A DNA stretch of 6,284 nt from Dysgonamonadaceae bacterium (GCA_031255425.1 JAIRSN010000264.1:1-6284), one strand, 5' to 3'. Positions 1-5,676 are shown, numbered from the stretch's first letter. Numbers and translations are program-made. The notes: generated from the letters alone by a model not told the origin.

Positions 1-16
1 ATTTCGGACGGATAAA

Positions 17-108
17 TCCGGCTCCGGTAAAGACAACCCCAACTTATATAAACATGAGAATAATGATTTTTGAATAATGAATAATAAGTTGCCTTTACCT
101 TTGCCGGA
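17..108. repeat. Imperfect inverted repeat 1
   Basis: The left arm (17-47) and the reverse complement of the right arm (84-108) match as TCCGGC, then GGTAAAG-CAA, then CTTAT. Small insertions in the left arm (four extra bases around 36-41) break the match. The spacer of about 36 bases (48-83) is very A/T-rich. The pairing is read by eye and is clear over roughly 22 positions. It may be the folded end of a small mobile element or an RNA hairpin. No transposase or target-site duplication is visible. Confidence 0.5.
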
Positions 109-200
109 AAGAATTATATGCTTTGTATATGTTCCATTGATGTATGTTGGGCTTCCTGAGTCCCGAAGAGAAGCGATTTAAAAATCTGAAGCGCGGGATC

Positions 201-339
201 CTAACTTTATTCGTGATAGAGGTCTTAGACTACCCACGCAAACAAATAAGTTACACCCACGCTTTCTACGCGAGCGTTTACCAACTTATTCTTGTTTGCA
301 TTGAAATTGTCTAAGTTTCTACCACAAGAATAAAAGCTA
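201..339. repeat. Long imperfect inverted repeat 2
   Basis: The two arms (about 201-252 and 283-339) pair in register through three blocks: TTTATTC near 206-212 with GAATAAA near 328-334; CTTAGAC (224-230) with GTCTAAG (309-315); and GCAAACAA/ATAAGTT (239-252) with AACTTAT/TTGTTTGC (283-299), the last block differing by a two-base insertion. A further short stem, ACGCT (259-263) with AGCGT (273-277), lies in the loop. The overall structure is a cruciform or hairpin of about 135 bp. No open reading frame lies inside. It resembles a miniature inverted-repeat element or a structured RNA, but I cannot assign a family. Confidence 0.55.
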
Positions 340-374
340 ACGCTTTCTTTAATTATAATGTCAAATTTCTTTTC

Positions 375-406
375 GGTTTTTAATTAACTGTCTGTTAAAA
401 AAAACC
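375..406. repeat. AT-rich hairpin
   Basis: GGTTTT and TTAAC on the left (375-388) pair with GTTAA and AAAACC on the right (394-406) around a five-base loop, with a small internal mismatch. It is symmetric, lies next to A/T tracts on both strands, and is too weak to be called a confident terminator. It is the fourth inverted repeat in the first 410 bases. Confidence 0.35.
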
Positions 407-470
407 ACGCAAAAATAGTGAGATTCTTTTTAATAAAAAAATAAAAGCGGGCATTTTCTTCGTGCAAAAA

Positions 471-498
471 GCCGGAAAAGGCGCTGTACGGTGCCGTA
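471..498. promoter_or_regulatory. GC-rich dyads upstream of the promoter (possible operator)
   Basis: Two short dyads stand out in an otherwise A/T-rich stretch: GCC-GGAAAA-GGC (471-482) and TACGG-TG-CCGTA (487-498). The second ends 12 bases before the -33 TTTG of the promoter at 511, a position where an activator could bind. The assignment rests on symmetry and position only. No regulator is identified in the window that obviously matches it. Confidence 0.25.
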
Positions 499-510
499 AG
501 GCGGGTTCCC

Positions 511-541
511 TTTGTTTTTTAATAACATTGTCGTACCTTTG
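511..541 (+). promoter_or_regulatory. Bacteroides-type promoter for the thioredoxin-like gene
   Basis: TTTG at 511-514 and TACCTTTG at 534-541 are separated by 19 bases. This matches the Bacteroidetes primary sigma factor consensus (TTTG at -33, TAnnTTTG at -7, spacing about 19-21). Transcription would begin a few bases after 541, giving a leader of roughly 105-110 bases before the start codon at 656. It is the best match to the consensus that I found in the window. Confidence 0.65.
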
Positions 542-543
542 TG

Positions 544-655
544 CCGATTTAGTTAACGTCAGGAAGTTCTTAACAAAGAATGGATCGCGTTAATCTCCGA
601 AAATCGGAGGAGTTTGCAGCAATGCGGCTTAGAGTATTGACATAAAAATTGATTT
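544..655 (+). promoter_or_regulatory. Structured 5' leader with competing hairpins
   Basis: The transcribed leader contains a perfect six-base-pair hairpin, CTCCGA-AAA-TCGGAG (595-609), whose 3' arm overlaps a Shine-Dalgarno-like GGAGG (606-610). The same AAATCGG (601-607) could instead pair with CCGATTT (544-550), extended by TTAACG (553-558) with CGTTAA (588-593), so two mutually exclusive folds are possible. The GGAGG lies 11 bases before a seven-codon ORF (622-645) rather than next to the real start codon. There is no U-run after the hairpin, so it is not an ordinary terminator. The arrangement suggests translational or attenuation control. If transcription begins near 548, part of the 5' arm would not be in the RNA. 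Confidence 0.3.
622..645 (+). other. Possible seven-residue leader peptide MRLRVLT
   Basis: ATG at 622 opens a seven-codon frame ending in TAA at 643-645, ten bases before the start codon of the thioredoxin-like gene. It has the best ribosome-binding sequence in this leader (GGAGG, 606-610), although the 11-base spacing is longer than ideal. The short length means it could occur by chance. It is listed because the main gene has no Shine-Dalgarno sequence of its own and could depend on coupling. Confidence 0.25.
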
Positions 656-1144
656 ATGAGGTATTTTACTCGTATTTCCCTCATTCTGGGCATCATGCTT
701 CTTTGCGTGGGAGCCGGAACAACGGAAAACAAACTTACCGAAGGTATTCAACCGGGTGACCTTGCCCCGGAAATTGGTCTGCAAGGTGTCGAATTACAAG
801 GAAATGGGTATGTGTTAGTGCAGTTCTGGGCGGCTTACGACCCTCAATCAAGGCTTGAGAACGTGATTATGCACAATGTGATCGCCCAATCGAAAATGAA
901 AAACCTGCGATTGATTTCAATTTCTTTAGACGAAAATCCATCTGTTTTTCAGGGTGTTATTAAAGCGGATCGCTTGGACAAAGCGACCCAGTTTAATATT
1001 GCAGACCGGACGAAATCCGGACTTTTGGGGCAACACTGCCTTAAAAACGGCTTCGGCAACTGGCTGATCGGTCCCAACGGGGTGATTGTGGAGACAAACA
1101 TCCGCCCCGATGAACTTTCCGGAAAGATTTTGTTGGCGATTTGA
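656..1144 (+). CDS. Exported thioredoxin-fold protein lacking the CxxC motif
   Basis: This 162-residue protein has an N-terminal signal sequence (basic MRYFTR, hydrophobic core about residues 7-20), so it should act in the periplasm or envelope. Residues about 32-160 follow the TlpA/AhpC-TSA thioredoxin-like fold: a P-G-D-L-A-P-E segment (33-39), V-L-V-Q-F-W-A-A (53-60) on the central strand, I-S-I-S-L-D-E (88-94), and W-L-I-G-P-N-G-V-I-V (136-145). The active site normally read as W-C-x-x-C is Y61-D62-P63-Q64-S65, so both cysteines are absent. The usual cis-proline before the next strand also appears replaced (F133 or a neighbour). The only mature-region cysteine is C128. It therefore cannot do classical dithiol exchange and is more likely a binding or structural protein. 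I recall similar cysteine-less thioredoxin-like proteins in Bacteroidales, but the role is unknown. TGA at 650-652 lies in frame just upstream, fixing 656 as the first possible start. No Shine-Dalgarno is present. It is transcribed alone and ends at a terminator. Confidence 0.85.
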   Translation: MRYFTRISLILGIMLLCVGAGTTENKLTEGIQPGDLAPEIGLQGVELQGNGYVLVQFWAAYDPQSRLENVIMHNVIAQSKMKNLRLISISLDENPSVFQGVIKADRLDKATQFNIADRTKSGLLGQHCLKNGFGNWLIGPNGVIVETNIRPDELSGKILLAI

Positions 1145-1148
1145 AAAA

Positions 1149-1191
1149 AGAAACGGCTGGACTCCCGTCCTGCCGTTTCTCACCGTTTTTT
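1149..1191. terminator. Bidirectional Rho-independent terminator
   Basis: AGAAACGGC (1149-1157) pairs with GCCGTTTCT (1172-1180). GGAC/GTCC (1159-1162 with 1167-1170) extends the stem after a single T-T mismatch, closing a four-base loop. On the plus strand a T6 run follows at 1186-1191. On the minus strand the stem is followed immediately by a T-run (complement of 1144-1149). It sits between convergent genes and should end both the thioredoxin-like transcript and the sigma/anti-sigma/DUF4252 operon. Confidence 0.85.
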
Positions 1192-1229
1192 ATCAAAAAA
1201 GTTAGTTTAGTAAAATTTCGTTTTATTCT

Positions 1230-1733
1230 TCAATCCGGCGAATTTAATTTTCTCCAGTTTTTGAAATTCAATTTCTGAGAATATTTCGCCAGCGAATCCA
1301 GTTTGATAGAACCGCTTAGTCCGATCAGGCTGAAATCGCCGGAATGGTTCGACAGAATGATCAATTCGTTCACAATGCCTTTGATTTCCTTCACCATCAC
1401 AATCAACGCGCTGTTTTCGTCCCGGATGGAAACGAGTTCGGAAAAATGCTTGTCCTTGTTCAGCAAATCGTGCGCCAGATTGTAATAATCGTCGGTTAGT
1501 GTTTCGTCTTTGCACGAAACGATCCGGATGTTTTCCAGCCCGAGAATTGCTTCCTGCAAGTCGTCGTCGGCAATCGAATCCGATTTCATCAGGTTGAGCA
1601 TCTTTGTCCCGATGGTAACGACTTCGAGGTTGTCGTCTTTCCCGTATTTTTCCAGAAAAGAGTTGATCACTTCCTGAGCGGATAAGGAACTTGCCGCCAA
1701 CGTAAATGCGACACTTAAAAAAATTGTTTTCAT
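1230..1733 (-). CDS. Secreted DUF4252 domain protein
   Basis: This 167-residue protein begins with a clear type I signal peptide (MKTIFLSVAFTLAASSLSA, probable cleavage before Q20) and has no further membrane segment, so it is exported. The mature part matches the DUF4252 family of Bacteroidetes by overall pattern: an N-terminal F-L-E-K-Y segment, an L-x-x-I-R-I core near residues 66-72, a short acidic loop, and a C-terminal L-I-V-M-V-K-E-I/I-I-L-S-N-H-S-G-D-F core (110-133) ending in a helix. The biochemical function of the family is not known. Its ATG overlaps the stop of the anti-sigma-like gene (ATGA, 1730-1733), so the two are translationally coupled. Sigma factor, membrane protein and DUF4252 gene in this order is a familiar Bacteroidales arrangement, suggesting a part in the envelope response controlled by that sigma factor. 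The transcript ends at the 1149-1191 hairpin. Confidence 0.85.
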   Translation of the reverse strand: MKTIFLSVAFTLAASSLSAQEVINSFLEKYGKDDNLEVVTIGTKMLNLMKSDSIADDDLQEAILGLENIRIVSCKDETLTDDYYNLAHDLLNKDKHFSELVSIRDENSALIVMVKEIKGIVNELIILSNHSGDFSLIGLSGSIKLDSLAKYSQKLNFKNWRKLNSPD

Positions 1734-2191
1734 TGGATGGAATCGTTAGTCAACGCTGTTTTCGTTGAGTCGGTTGTTGATTCGGAAAGAAGTTTGTCCG
1801 GAACGAGTTGCAACAAAGTGGATACTTTTGCCACTATTTTTCCCGTTTCCCGCACGGCTTCTTTGGGATCGGTGTAGGTTTCGGAAAATACTTTGTCCAT
1901 AAATTTCTCTTGTTTATAATGGGTGTAAAACCCGATGGCGACCGTGACGAGGATCATGACGGACGCCGCCACTTTTAATGCGGAATATAAATTGCCGGCT
2001 CCCGTCCGGGGGGCGGCAAGGATCTCGTTACGATCCAGGCGGATGTCCTTTTGCCTGTCTTTCCACAGAAAGAGCGGCCGGTAGATTTCCAGCTCTTCCG
2101 GAAGGGATTCTCCCGAAAAAAACGCTTGCAATAATTGTTCTTCTTCCGGAGTTGTTTTGCCTTGCCAATATTGTTCCAATAACTGTTTCAT
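1730..2191 (-). CDS. Single-pass anti-sigma-like membrane protein
   Basis: This 153-residue protein has a cytoplasmic N-terminus of about 68 residues. It starts with an amphipathic segment, Y-W-Q-G-K-T-T-P-E-E-E-Q-L-L (8-21), of the kind found at the start of many Bacteroidetes anti-sigma factors. One hydrophobic transmembrane helix follows (about 69-89), then a periplasmic tail of about 64 residues rich in S, T, K and D. The position directly after the ECF sigma gene, with 20 bp between them, and the overlap with the DUF4252 gene indicate that it binds and restrains that sigma factor at the inner membrane. It has no cysteine at all, so it is not a zinc-finger (HxxxCxxC) anti-sigma factor, and it lacks the FecR periplasmic domain of polysaccharide/iron-type systems. 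No domain assignment can be made confidently. The anti-sigma role is inferred from context and topology. Confidence 0.7.
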   Translation of the reverse strand: MKQLLEQYWQGKTTPEEEQLLQAFFSGESLPEELEIYRPLFLWKDRQKDIRLDRNEILAAPRTGAGNLYSALKVAASVMILVTVAIGFYTHYKQEKFMDKVFSETYTDPKEAVRETGKIVAKVSTLLQLVPDKLLSESTTDSTKTALTNDSIQ

Positions 2192-2211
2192 TCTCGTTCG
2201 GATTAAAGGAA

Positions 2212-2712
2212 TTAAACTGATTTTATTTCAAAAAATTCTTTTAGCTTTTGCCGTAACCTGAATAAATTGACTTTCACCTGTTCTTCGGAAATAGTCATTA
2301 TCCCGGCTATTTGTTTGTAACTTAGCCCTTCTACTTCCCTTAGTTGAAAGATTGTACGCTGCTTTTCGGACAACCGGTTTACGTAATTTTCGAGCAACGC
2401 CAACTGTTCTTCCTGTTCCAACTGCTCTTGGATATTCGAACCGATCTCGGGAATATCCTGATTTTCGTCGAATGTCCCCTGTTGGTGTTGTTGCGACGAC
2501 ATCTTGTCAAGCGCGAGGTTTCGTGTCGACCGGAAACAATAGGCTTCCAGGTTGGCGATGGAATCCCATTCCCCTTTTTTTTTCCAAATATTCAGCAACA
2601 TATCTTGAACCACATCTTCGGCGTCCTGCCTGTTTCCCGTGATACGGAGAGCCAAACGAAATAATTTATCGCCCAACGGTAATATTCTATTTCTAAATTT
2701 GTCCTGTTTCAT
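2212..2712 (-). CDS. ECF-type RNA polymerase sigma factor
   Basis: This 166-residue protein has the usual size and two-domain build of ECF sigma factors. Sigma region 2 spans about residues 14-72, with the core-binding segment A-L-R-I-T-G-N-R-Q-D-A-E-D-V-V-Q-D (21-37) and L-N-I-W (40-43). A glutamine- and glutamate-rich linker follows (about 73-105). Region 4 lies at about 112-160, with L-S-E-K-Q-R-T-I-F (114-122), L-R-E-V-E-G-L-S-Y-K-Q-I-A (124-136) and the recognition helix E-E-Q-V-K-V-N-L-F-R-L-R (143-154). It directs RNA polymerase to a specific regulon, presumably envelope-related given the downstream membrane and secreted partners. It is the first gene of a three-gene operon. A possible self-recognised promoter (AAC-N16-CGTC) lies just upstream. 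The start was chosen as the ATG at 2712. No strong Shine-Dalgarno is seen. Confidence 0.93.
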   Translation of the reverse strand: MKQDKFRNRILPLGDKLFRLALRITGNRQDAEDVVQDMLLNIWKKKGEWDSIANLEAYCFRSTRNLALDKMSSQQHQQGTFDENQDIPEIGSNIQEQLEQEEQLALLENYVNRLSEKQRTIFQLREVEGLSYKQIAGIMTISEEQVKVNLFRLRQKLKEFFEIKSV

Positions 2713-2727
2713 ACCACTTAATTTAAA

Positions 2728-2752
2728 GACGGTTTTTAAGCGAAAATGTTAC
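2728..2752 (-). promoter_or_regulatory. Candidate ECF-type promoter of the sigma operon
   Basis: Read on the minus strand, GTAAC (2752-2748) and CGTC (2731-2728) are separated by 16 bases. This matches the general ECF promoter pattern of an AAC motif at -35 and CGTC at -10. It would start transcription near 2721-2720, only about 8-9 bases before the ATG at 2712, which is short. No TTTG / TAnnTTTG promoter is visible in the 43-base gap. It overlaps the end of the intergenic region next to the helicase stop codon. Autoregulation is an inference. Confidence 0.3.
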
Positions 2753-2755
2753 AGT

Positions 2756-5623
2756 TTATGTTGCTTTTTTAGAATCCGTGCGGTTATTTATGTAGTCGAT
2801 GAGTTGCGCATACAAAGGGTTTTTGGTCAAGAGCGCTTCATTTCCAATGATATGGAGTTGTTTTCGGGCGCGGGTTAACATTACATTCAGTTTCCGGTCG
2901 ACCTGCCTTTCATTTTCTTCCATCAGGTTGGGCAAGGCTTCCAACTGCCGGTCGGTCTTCACGCAAAAAGAGTAGATAATCACGTCCCGCTGGCTTCCCT
3001 GAAACCGTTCGACCGTATCGACGAGTATATCGGAAAAGCCGGCGATTCCGGTTGCCTGCAATTCTTTGCGAATCAGCGCAATCTGATTCCGGTAAGAGGT
3101 GATGATCCCAATGCTTTGGGGATCGAAAGGCGTGTTGCCGTTCACCGCCTCCTGATAGAGTTGCCGGCAAATGGCTACGACCTGCCTGGCCTCGTTGCGG
3201 TTTGCTTTGTCCGAATGATCTTTTTCAGAAGGTTTTACCGCATGGAAATTCAAGCGGCGGCGGTCCCGCCACTGTTCGGTTTGATGGGGCAGCCCCGCCG
3301 ACTCCAACAGTCCGTTGTAGAAGTACTTGGAGGGGAACGCGGCGATTTCGGGGTGCATCCTGCCCTGCTTGGAAAGTTTGTCGAACAAGTGAGTGTATCC
3401 TTGCCGGCTGTATTCCCGAAAAAGCCGTTCAAACAGCGAATTGCTCAGGTCGGTTATGCCGGTTTCGTTCAGGCAGGGTTCGGTGACCTTGCTTTCTTCT
3501 TTGGATTGCAACACGACCGCCGGCAGTTGTTTCTGGTCGCCGATCAACACAAAGCGCCGGATGGCATTTTGACCCGAAACGTTTTTCGCACAGAAGATTC
3601 CCACCAGATGCGGCTCCAATAATTGCGTCGCTTCGTCGATAATAGCCAAGTCGAAATGTTTGAGTTGGAAAAGCTCCGGTTTCCCCCAGACCGACGCCAC
3701 AGTGCCGGCAAAAATACGGCAACGGTCTATCATTTCCGCTACTTCTTTCCGGTTGTTGCAGCCGTCTAACTGCTTTTCCAACAGGAAATGCCGGTATTCC
3801 GGCGCACAATTCAATTCGCTTCCGACGCGGATAAACGGCAAGGGGTCGCGCAGGCTCGCCAGCGTCTTGCAGATTTCATCCACTGCCCGGTTGGTATAGG
3901 CTAAAAGCAGGATGTTTGCCCGCTGGTTTTGAATGTTTTCTTCCACCATTTGTTTCAGGGCGATGGAGGTTTTTCCGGTTCCCGGCGGCCCGACCAAAAG
4001 AAAAACGGATTCGTTTATTTGCTTGTTCAACAGCAAGTCGCGCCGGTCGGGATTGGCATTGGCAAATGCCATCAATCCGCGGAACATGCCGTTAAAGACC
4101 GAATCCATATAATCGTGTTCGATGGCATACAACGAGTCGTCGTTCCATACATACGGATTTTTCTGCCGGTAACGAATCCGGACGGTCAGTTGATTTCCAT
4201 ACAGTTCCTCGATGGCGCCCCTGAAAACCTGCCGGTTGTTCACCGTGTCGGACGCCGAATTTCTTTCGTACAACACCACGGCATCGCCCGGACGGAAATT
4301 GGGCATATACAGGTCTTTGTATTCCGGTATTTCCAGCCGGATGGTATGCGTTTCGGTTGCCGCCCGGTTGCCGGTGATTTTCAAGCCGTGCATGATTTCG
4401 CCGGCGATTAATTTGTCTTCGAAAGAGGCATTCCACAAAACAGAGGCTTTCTTCACGCCCTCGTATTCGCGTTCGCCGGCTTTGGAAAGCCATAATTCTT
4501 TCAGCACAAAGGTATAAAGCCGCAGGAAATAGCTCTTTTCCTGGTCGTTCAACTGGGAAAACGTCGCCTGGAACCGGTCGATGGAAGGCGCCAGATAAGT
4601 CGTATAAAAATGATCGGAAAGTCCCTTCGTGTTCAAGTTTGCCGAATTTATTTTCTTCAATAAGGCTTCGCAAACGACCGGATCGTTTGCCTTTTGCAAC
4701 GCATATTCCTGCGCAACAATCCGGTTCCGGAGCGACAGGGCGGCTTGCAAGGCTTTCCGCGAATGACTCTCTTTACTCAATACCGGATAGCGGGAATACA
4801 AAAGATAGGAACGAACGTCGTCGGCTTTCAGGTTCAGGTTAAATTCGAGAACCGCCAGATACAATATCATCTGGATGTAATGATTTTCAGCGGCTTTGAT
4901 GAATTGGTTCCCCGCGCGGAAGTCTTCGACCGCCTTTCCCGATTTCAGTTCGATAAAAGCGGAATAATCGCAGAGCATGATGTCCAGACGCCCCTGGAGC
5001 CCCAAGGCATTGGAGATAAAAGACGGTTCCAAGACGACTTTCTTCCTGTCGATTCCGGCTTTCGGGAAAAAATTCCGGACCGTATAGCTGATATGTTTGA
5101 AATGTTTTTGACAGTTCAGGAAAAAATCCCGTTCCGTTTTCGGGTGCTGCAAATCCTTGCAAGCGGTAAATTCAAAGGCATACATTTGAAACAGTTTTTT
5201 CAAAGCCACCTTGTAATCAACCGGTTCCTCATCGCCGGCATAGACAAATTCGTCGATGAAAAAGTTGGCAGTGTTTCCCAACAGCAAAGGCGCGGTCGTT
5301 TCCCTCAACTGCAAACGCGACACGATGTAGTTGAGCGGGTGATGCCCATACTGCCGGAAACATTCGGACAATGCGCTGATGTCGAGCAGATAATCCGGTT
5401 CGAACAGGATAAATTCCGCTTGGCAGGTGTTTTCGCCTGTATATTTTACATTCAGTAGATTTAATATGTTTCCCCGTTGCAGGAAAGGGGAGAGGTCTTC
5501 CAAGTCTTTCTGTTGCACTTCGCTGCATTGCAGAAGCAAGGATTTGTTTTCGTGTATTCCGACCACTAAGTTTCCTTCCGATTGTTCCTGATAGTTGACT
5601 CGAAGCAGTTTTGATTCTTTCAT
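2756..5623 (-). CDS. Dna2-like PD-(D/E)XK nuclease / superfamily 1B helicase fusion
   Basis: This 955-residue cytosolic protein joins a nuclease to a helicase. The nuclease spans about residues 110-300 and has the Cas4/RecB-like core: E199 in V-L-E-P-S, D214 in G-R-L-D-I-M, E225-L-K227 in I-E-L-K-S-G-K, and Q251-x3-Y255. A beta-rich 1B-like segment follows (about 400-490, with R-P-G-D-A-V-V-L-Y and I-E-E-L-Y-G-N-Q-L). The helicase then has all motifs in order: Walker A G-P-P-G-T-G-K-T (545-552), motif II D-E-A-T (663-666), motif III G-D-Q-K-Q-L-P (695-701), Q-G-R-M-H-P (753-758), T-S-Y-R-N-Q (842-847), motif V V-E-R-F-Q-G-S-Q-R-D (871-880) and motif VI L-N-V-M-L-T-R-A-R (912-920). This is the Dna2/Upf1 order, so ATP-driven 5'-to-3' unwinding with DNA cleavage is expected. 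The CxxC-type iron-sulfur cluster of Dna2 and AddB is not visible. A -7 element lies just upstream. Repair, replication or defence are all possible; no specific system is identified. Confidence 0.88.
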   Translation of the reverse strand: MKESKLLRVNYQEQSEGNLVVGIHENKSLLLQCSEVQQKDLEDLSPFLQRGNILNLLNVKYTGENTCQAEFILFEPDYLLDISALSECFRQYGHHPLNYIVSRLQLRETTAPLLLGNTANFFIDEFVYAGDEEPVDYKVALKKLFQMYAFEFTACKDLQHPKTERDFFLNCQKHFKHISYTVRNFFPKAGIDRKKVVLEPSFISNALGLQGRLDIMLCDYSAFIELKSGKAVEDFRAGNQFIKAAENHYIQMILYLAVLEFNLNLKADDVRSYLLYSRYPVLSKESHSRKALQAALSLRNRIVAQEYALQKANDPVVCEALLKKINSANLNTKGLSDHFYTTYLAPSIDRFQATFSQLNDQEKSYFLRLYTFVLKELWLSKAGEREYEGVKKASVLWNASFEDKLIAGEIMHGLKITGNRAATETHTIRLEIPEYKDLYMPNFRPGDAVVLYERNSASDTVNNRQVFRGAIEELYGNQLTVRIRYRQKNPYVWNDDSLYAIEHDYMDSVFNGMFRGLMAFANANPDRRDLLLNKQINESVFLLVGPPGTGKTSIALKQMVEENIQNQRANILLLAYTNRAVDEICKTLASLRDPLPFIRVGSELNCAPEYRHFLLEKQLDGCNNRKEVAEMIDRCRIFAGTVASVWGKPELFQLKHFDLAIIDEATQLLEPHLVGIFCAKNVSGQNAIRRFVLIGDQKQLPAVVLQSKEESKVTEPCLNETGITDLSNSLFERLFREYSRQGYTHLFDKLSKQGRMHPEIAAFPSKYFYNGLLESAGLPHQTEQWRDRRRLNFHAVKPSEKDHSDKANRNEARQVVAICRQLYQEAVNGNTPFDPQSIGIITSYRNQIALIRKELQATGIAGFSDILVDTVERFQGSQRDVIIYSFCVKTDRQLEALPNLMEENERQVDRKLNVMLTRARKQLHIIGNEALLTKNPLYAQLIDYINNRTDSKKAT

Positions 5624-5640
5624 GTTTTTTTTTAATCGTA

Positions 5641-5675
5641 CAAAAGTAGCGATAATTGTTCATATTTTTTGAACA
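5641..5675 (-). promoter_or_regulatory. Candidate promoter and operator dyad before the helicase gene
   Basis: On the minus strand TACTTTTG (5648-5641) matches the Bacteroides -7 consensus TAnnTTTG. The -33 region has no good TTTG. The start of transcription would be about 5635, roughly a dozen A-rich bases before the ATG at 5623. Just upstream is the perfect dyad TGTTCA-N7-TGAACA (5657-5675), covering the space where -33 should be. It could be a repressor or activator site. It is not followed by a T-run on the minus strand, so it is a poor terminator for the DUF3795 gene. Confidence 0.4.
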
Positions 5676-5676
5676 T

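Larger units (their letters stand above)
1..510. other. Non-coding, inverted-repeat-rich region
   Basis: I see no credible protein gene on either strand here: every frame is broken by frequent stops and nothing resembles a known family. No tRNA-like or rRNA-like sequence is evident. What is present is secondary-structure potential: an imperfect hairpin at 17-108, a smaller one at about 161-198, a long one at about 201-339, an AT-rich one at 375-406, and a GC-rich cluster of short dyads at 471-498. The sequence between them is A/T-rich. It could be debris of a mobile element, a non-coding RNA locus, or simply the intergenic flank of the gene at 656. The left edge cuts it, so its full extent is unknown. 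Confidence 0.6.

Noticed and set aside
9..20. Short perfect hairpin CGGAT-AA-ATCCG as a terminator of a gene to the left
   Set aside because: The loop is too tight, the stem is only four or five pairs, and no T-run follows on either strand.
1..410. CRISPR array
   Set aside because: The repeats are inverted and imperfect, differ in length, and lack regular direct repeats separated by equal spacers. No cas gene is in the window; the Cas4-like nuclease is part of a helicase fusion.
1207..1515. Minus-strand frame overlapping the DUF4252 gene, and a plus-strand frame at 1303-1485
   Set aside because: Alternative frames of the DUF4252 coding sequence, with no signal peptide, motif or ribosome site.
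3116..3622. A 168-codon plus-strand frame, and a similar one at 3929-4411
   Set aside because: Both lie opposite the conserved helicase motifs and are explained by the codon bias of the real gene on the minus strand.
4092..4673. A 193-codon minus-strand frame in another register of the helicase gene
   Set aside because: It overlaps the helicase in a shifted frame, is arginine-rich as expected of a shadow frame, and matches no family.
4694..5458. A 254-codon open frame on the plus strand inside the helicase gene
   Set aside because: It is antisense to the nuclease domain, whose motifs are intact. The translated product has no recognisable domain and low-complexity antisense-like composition, and no promoter or ribosome site precedes it.
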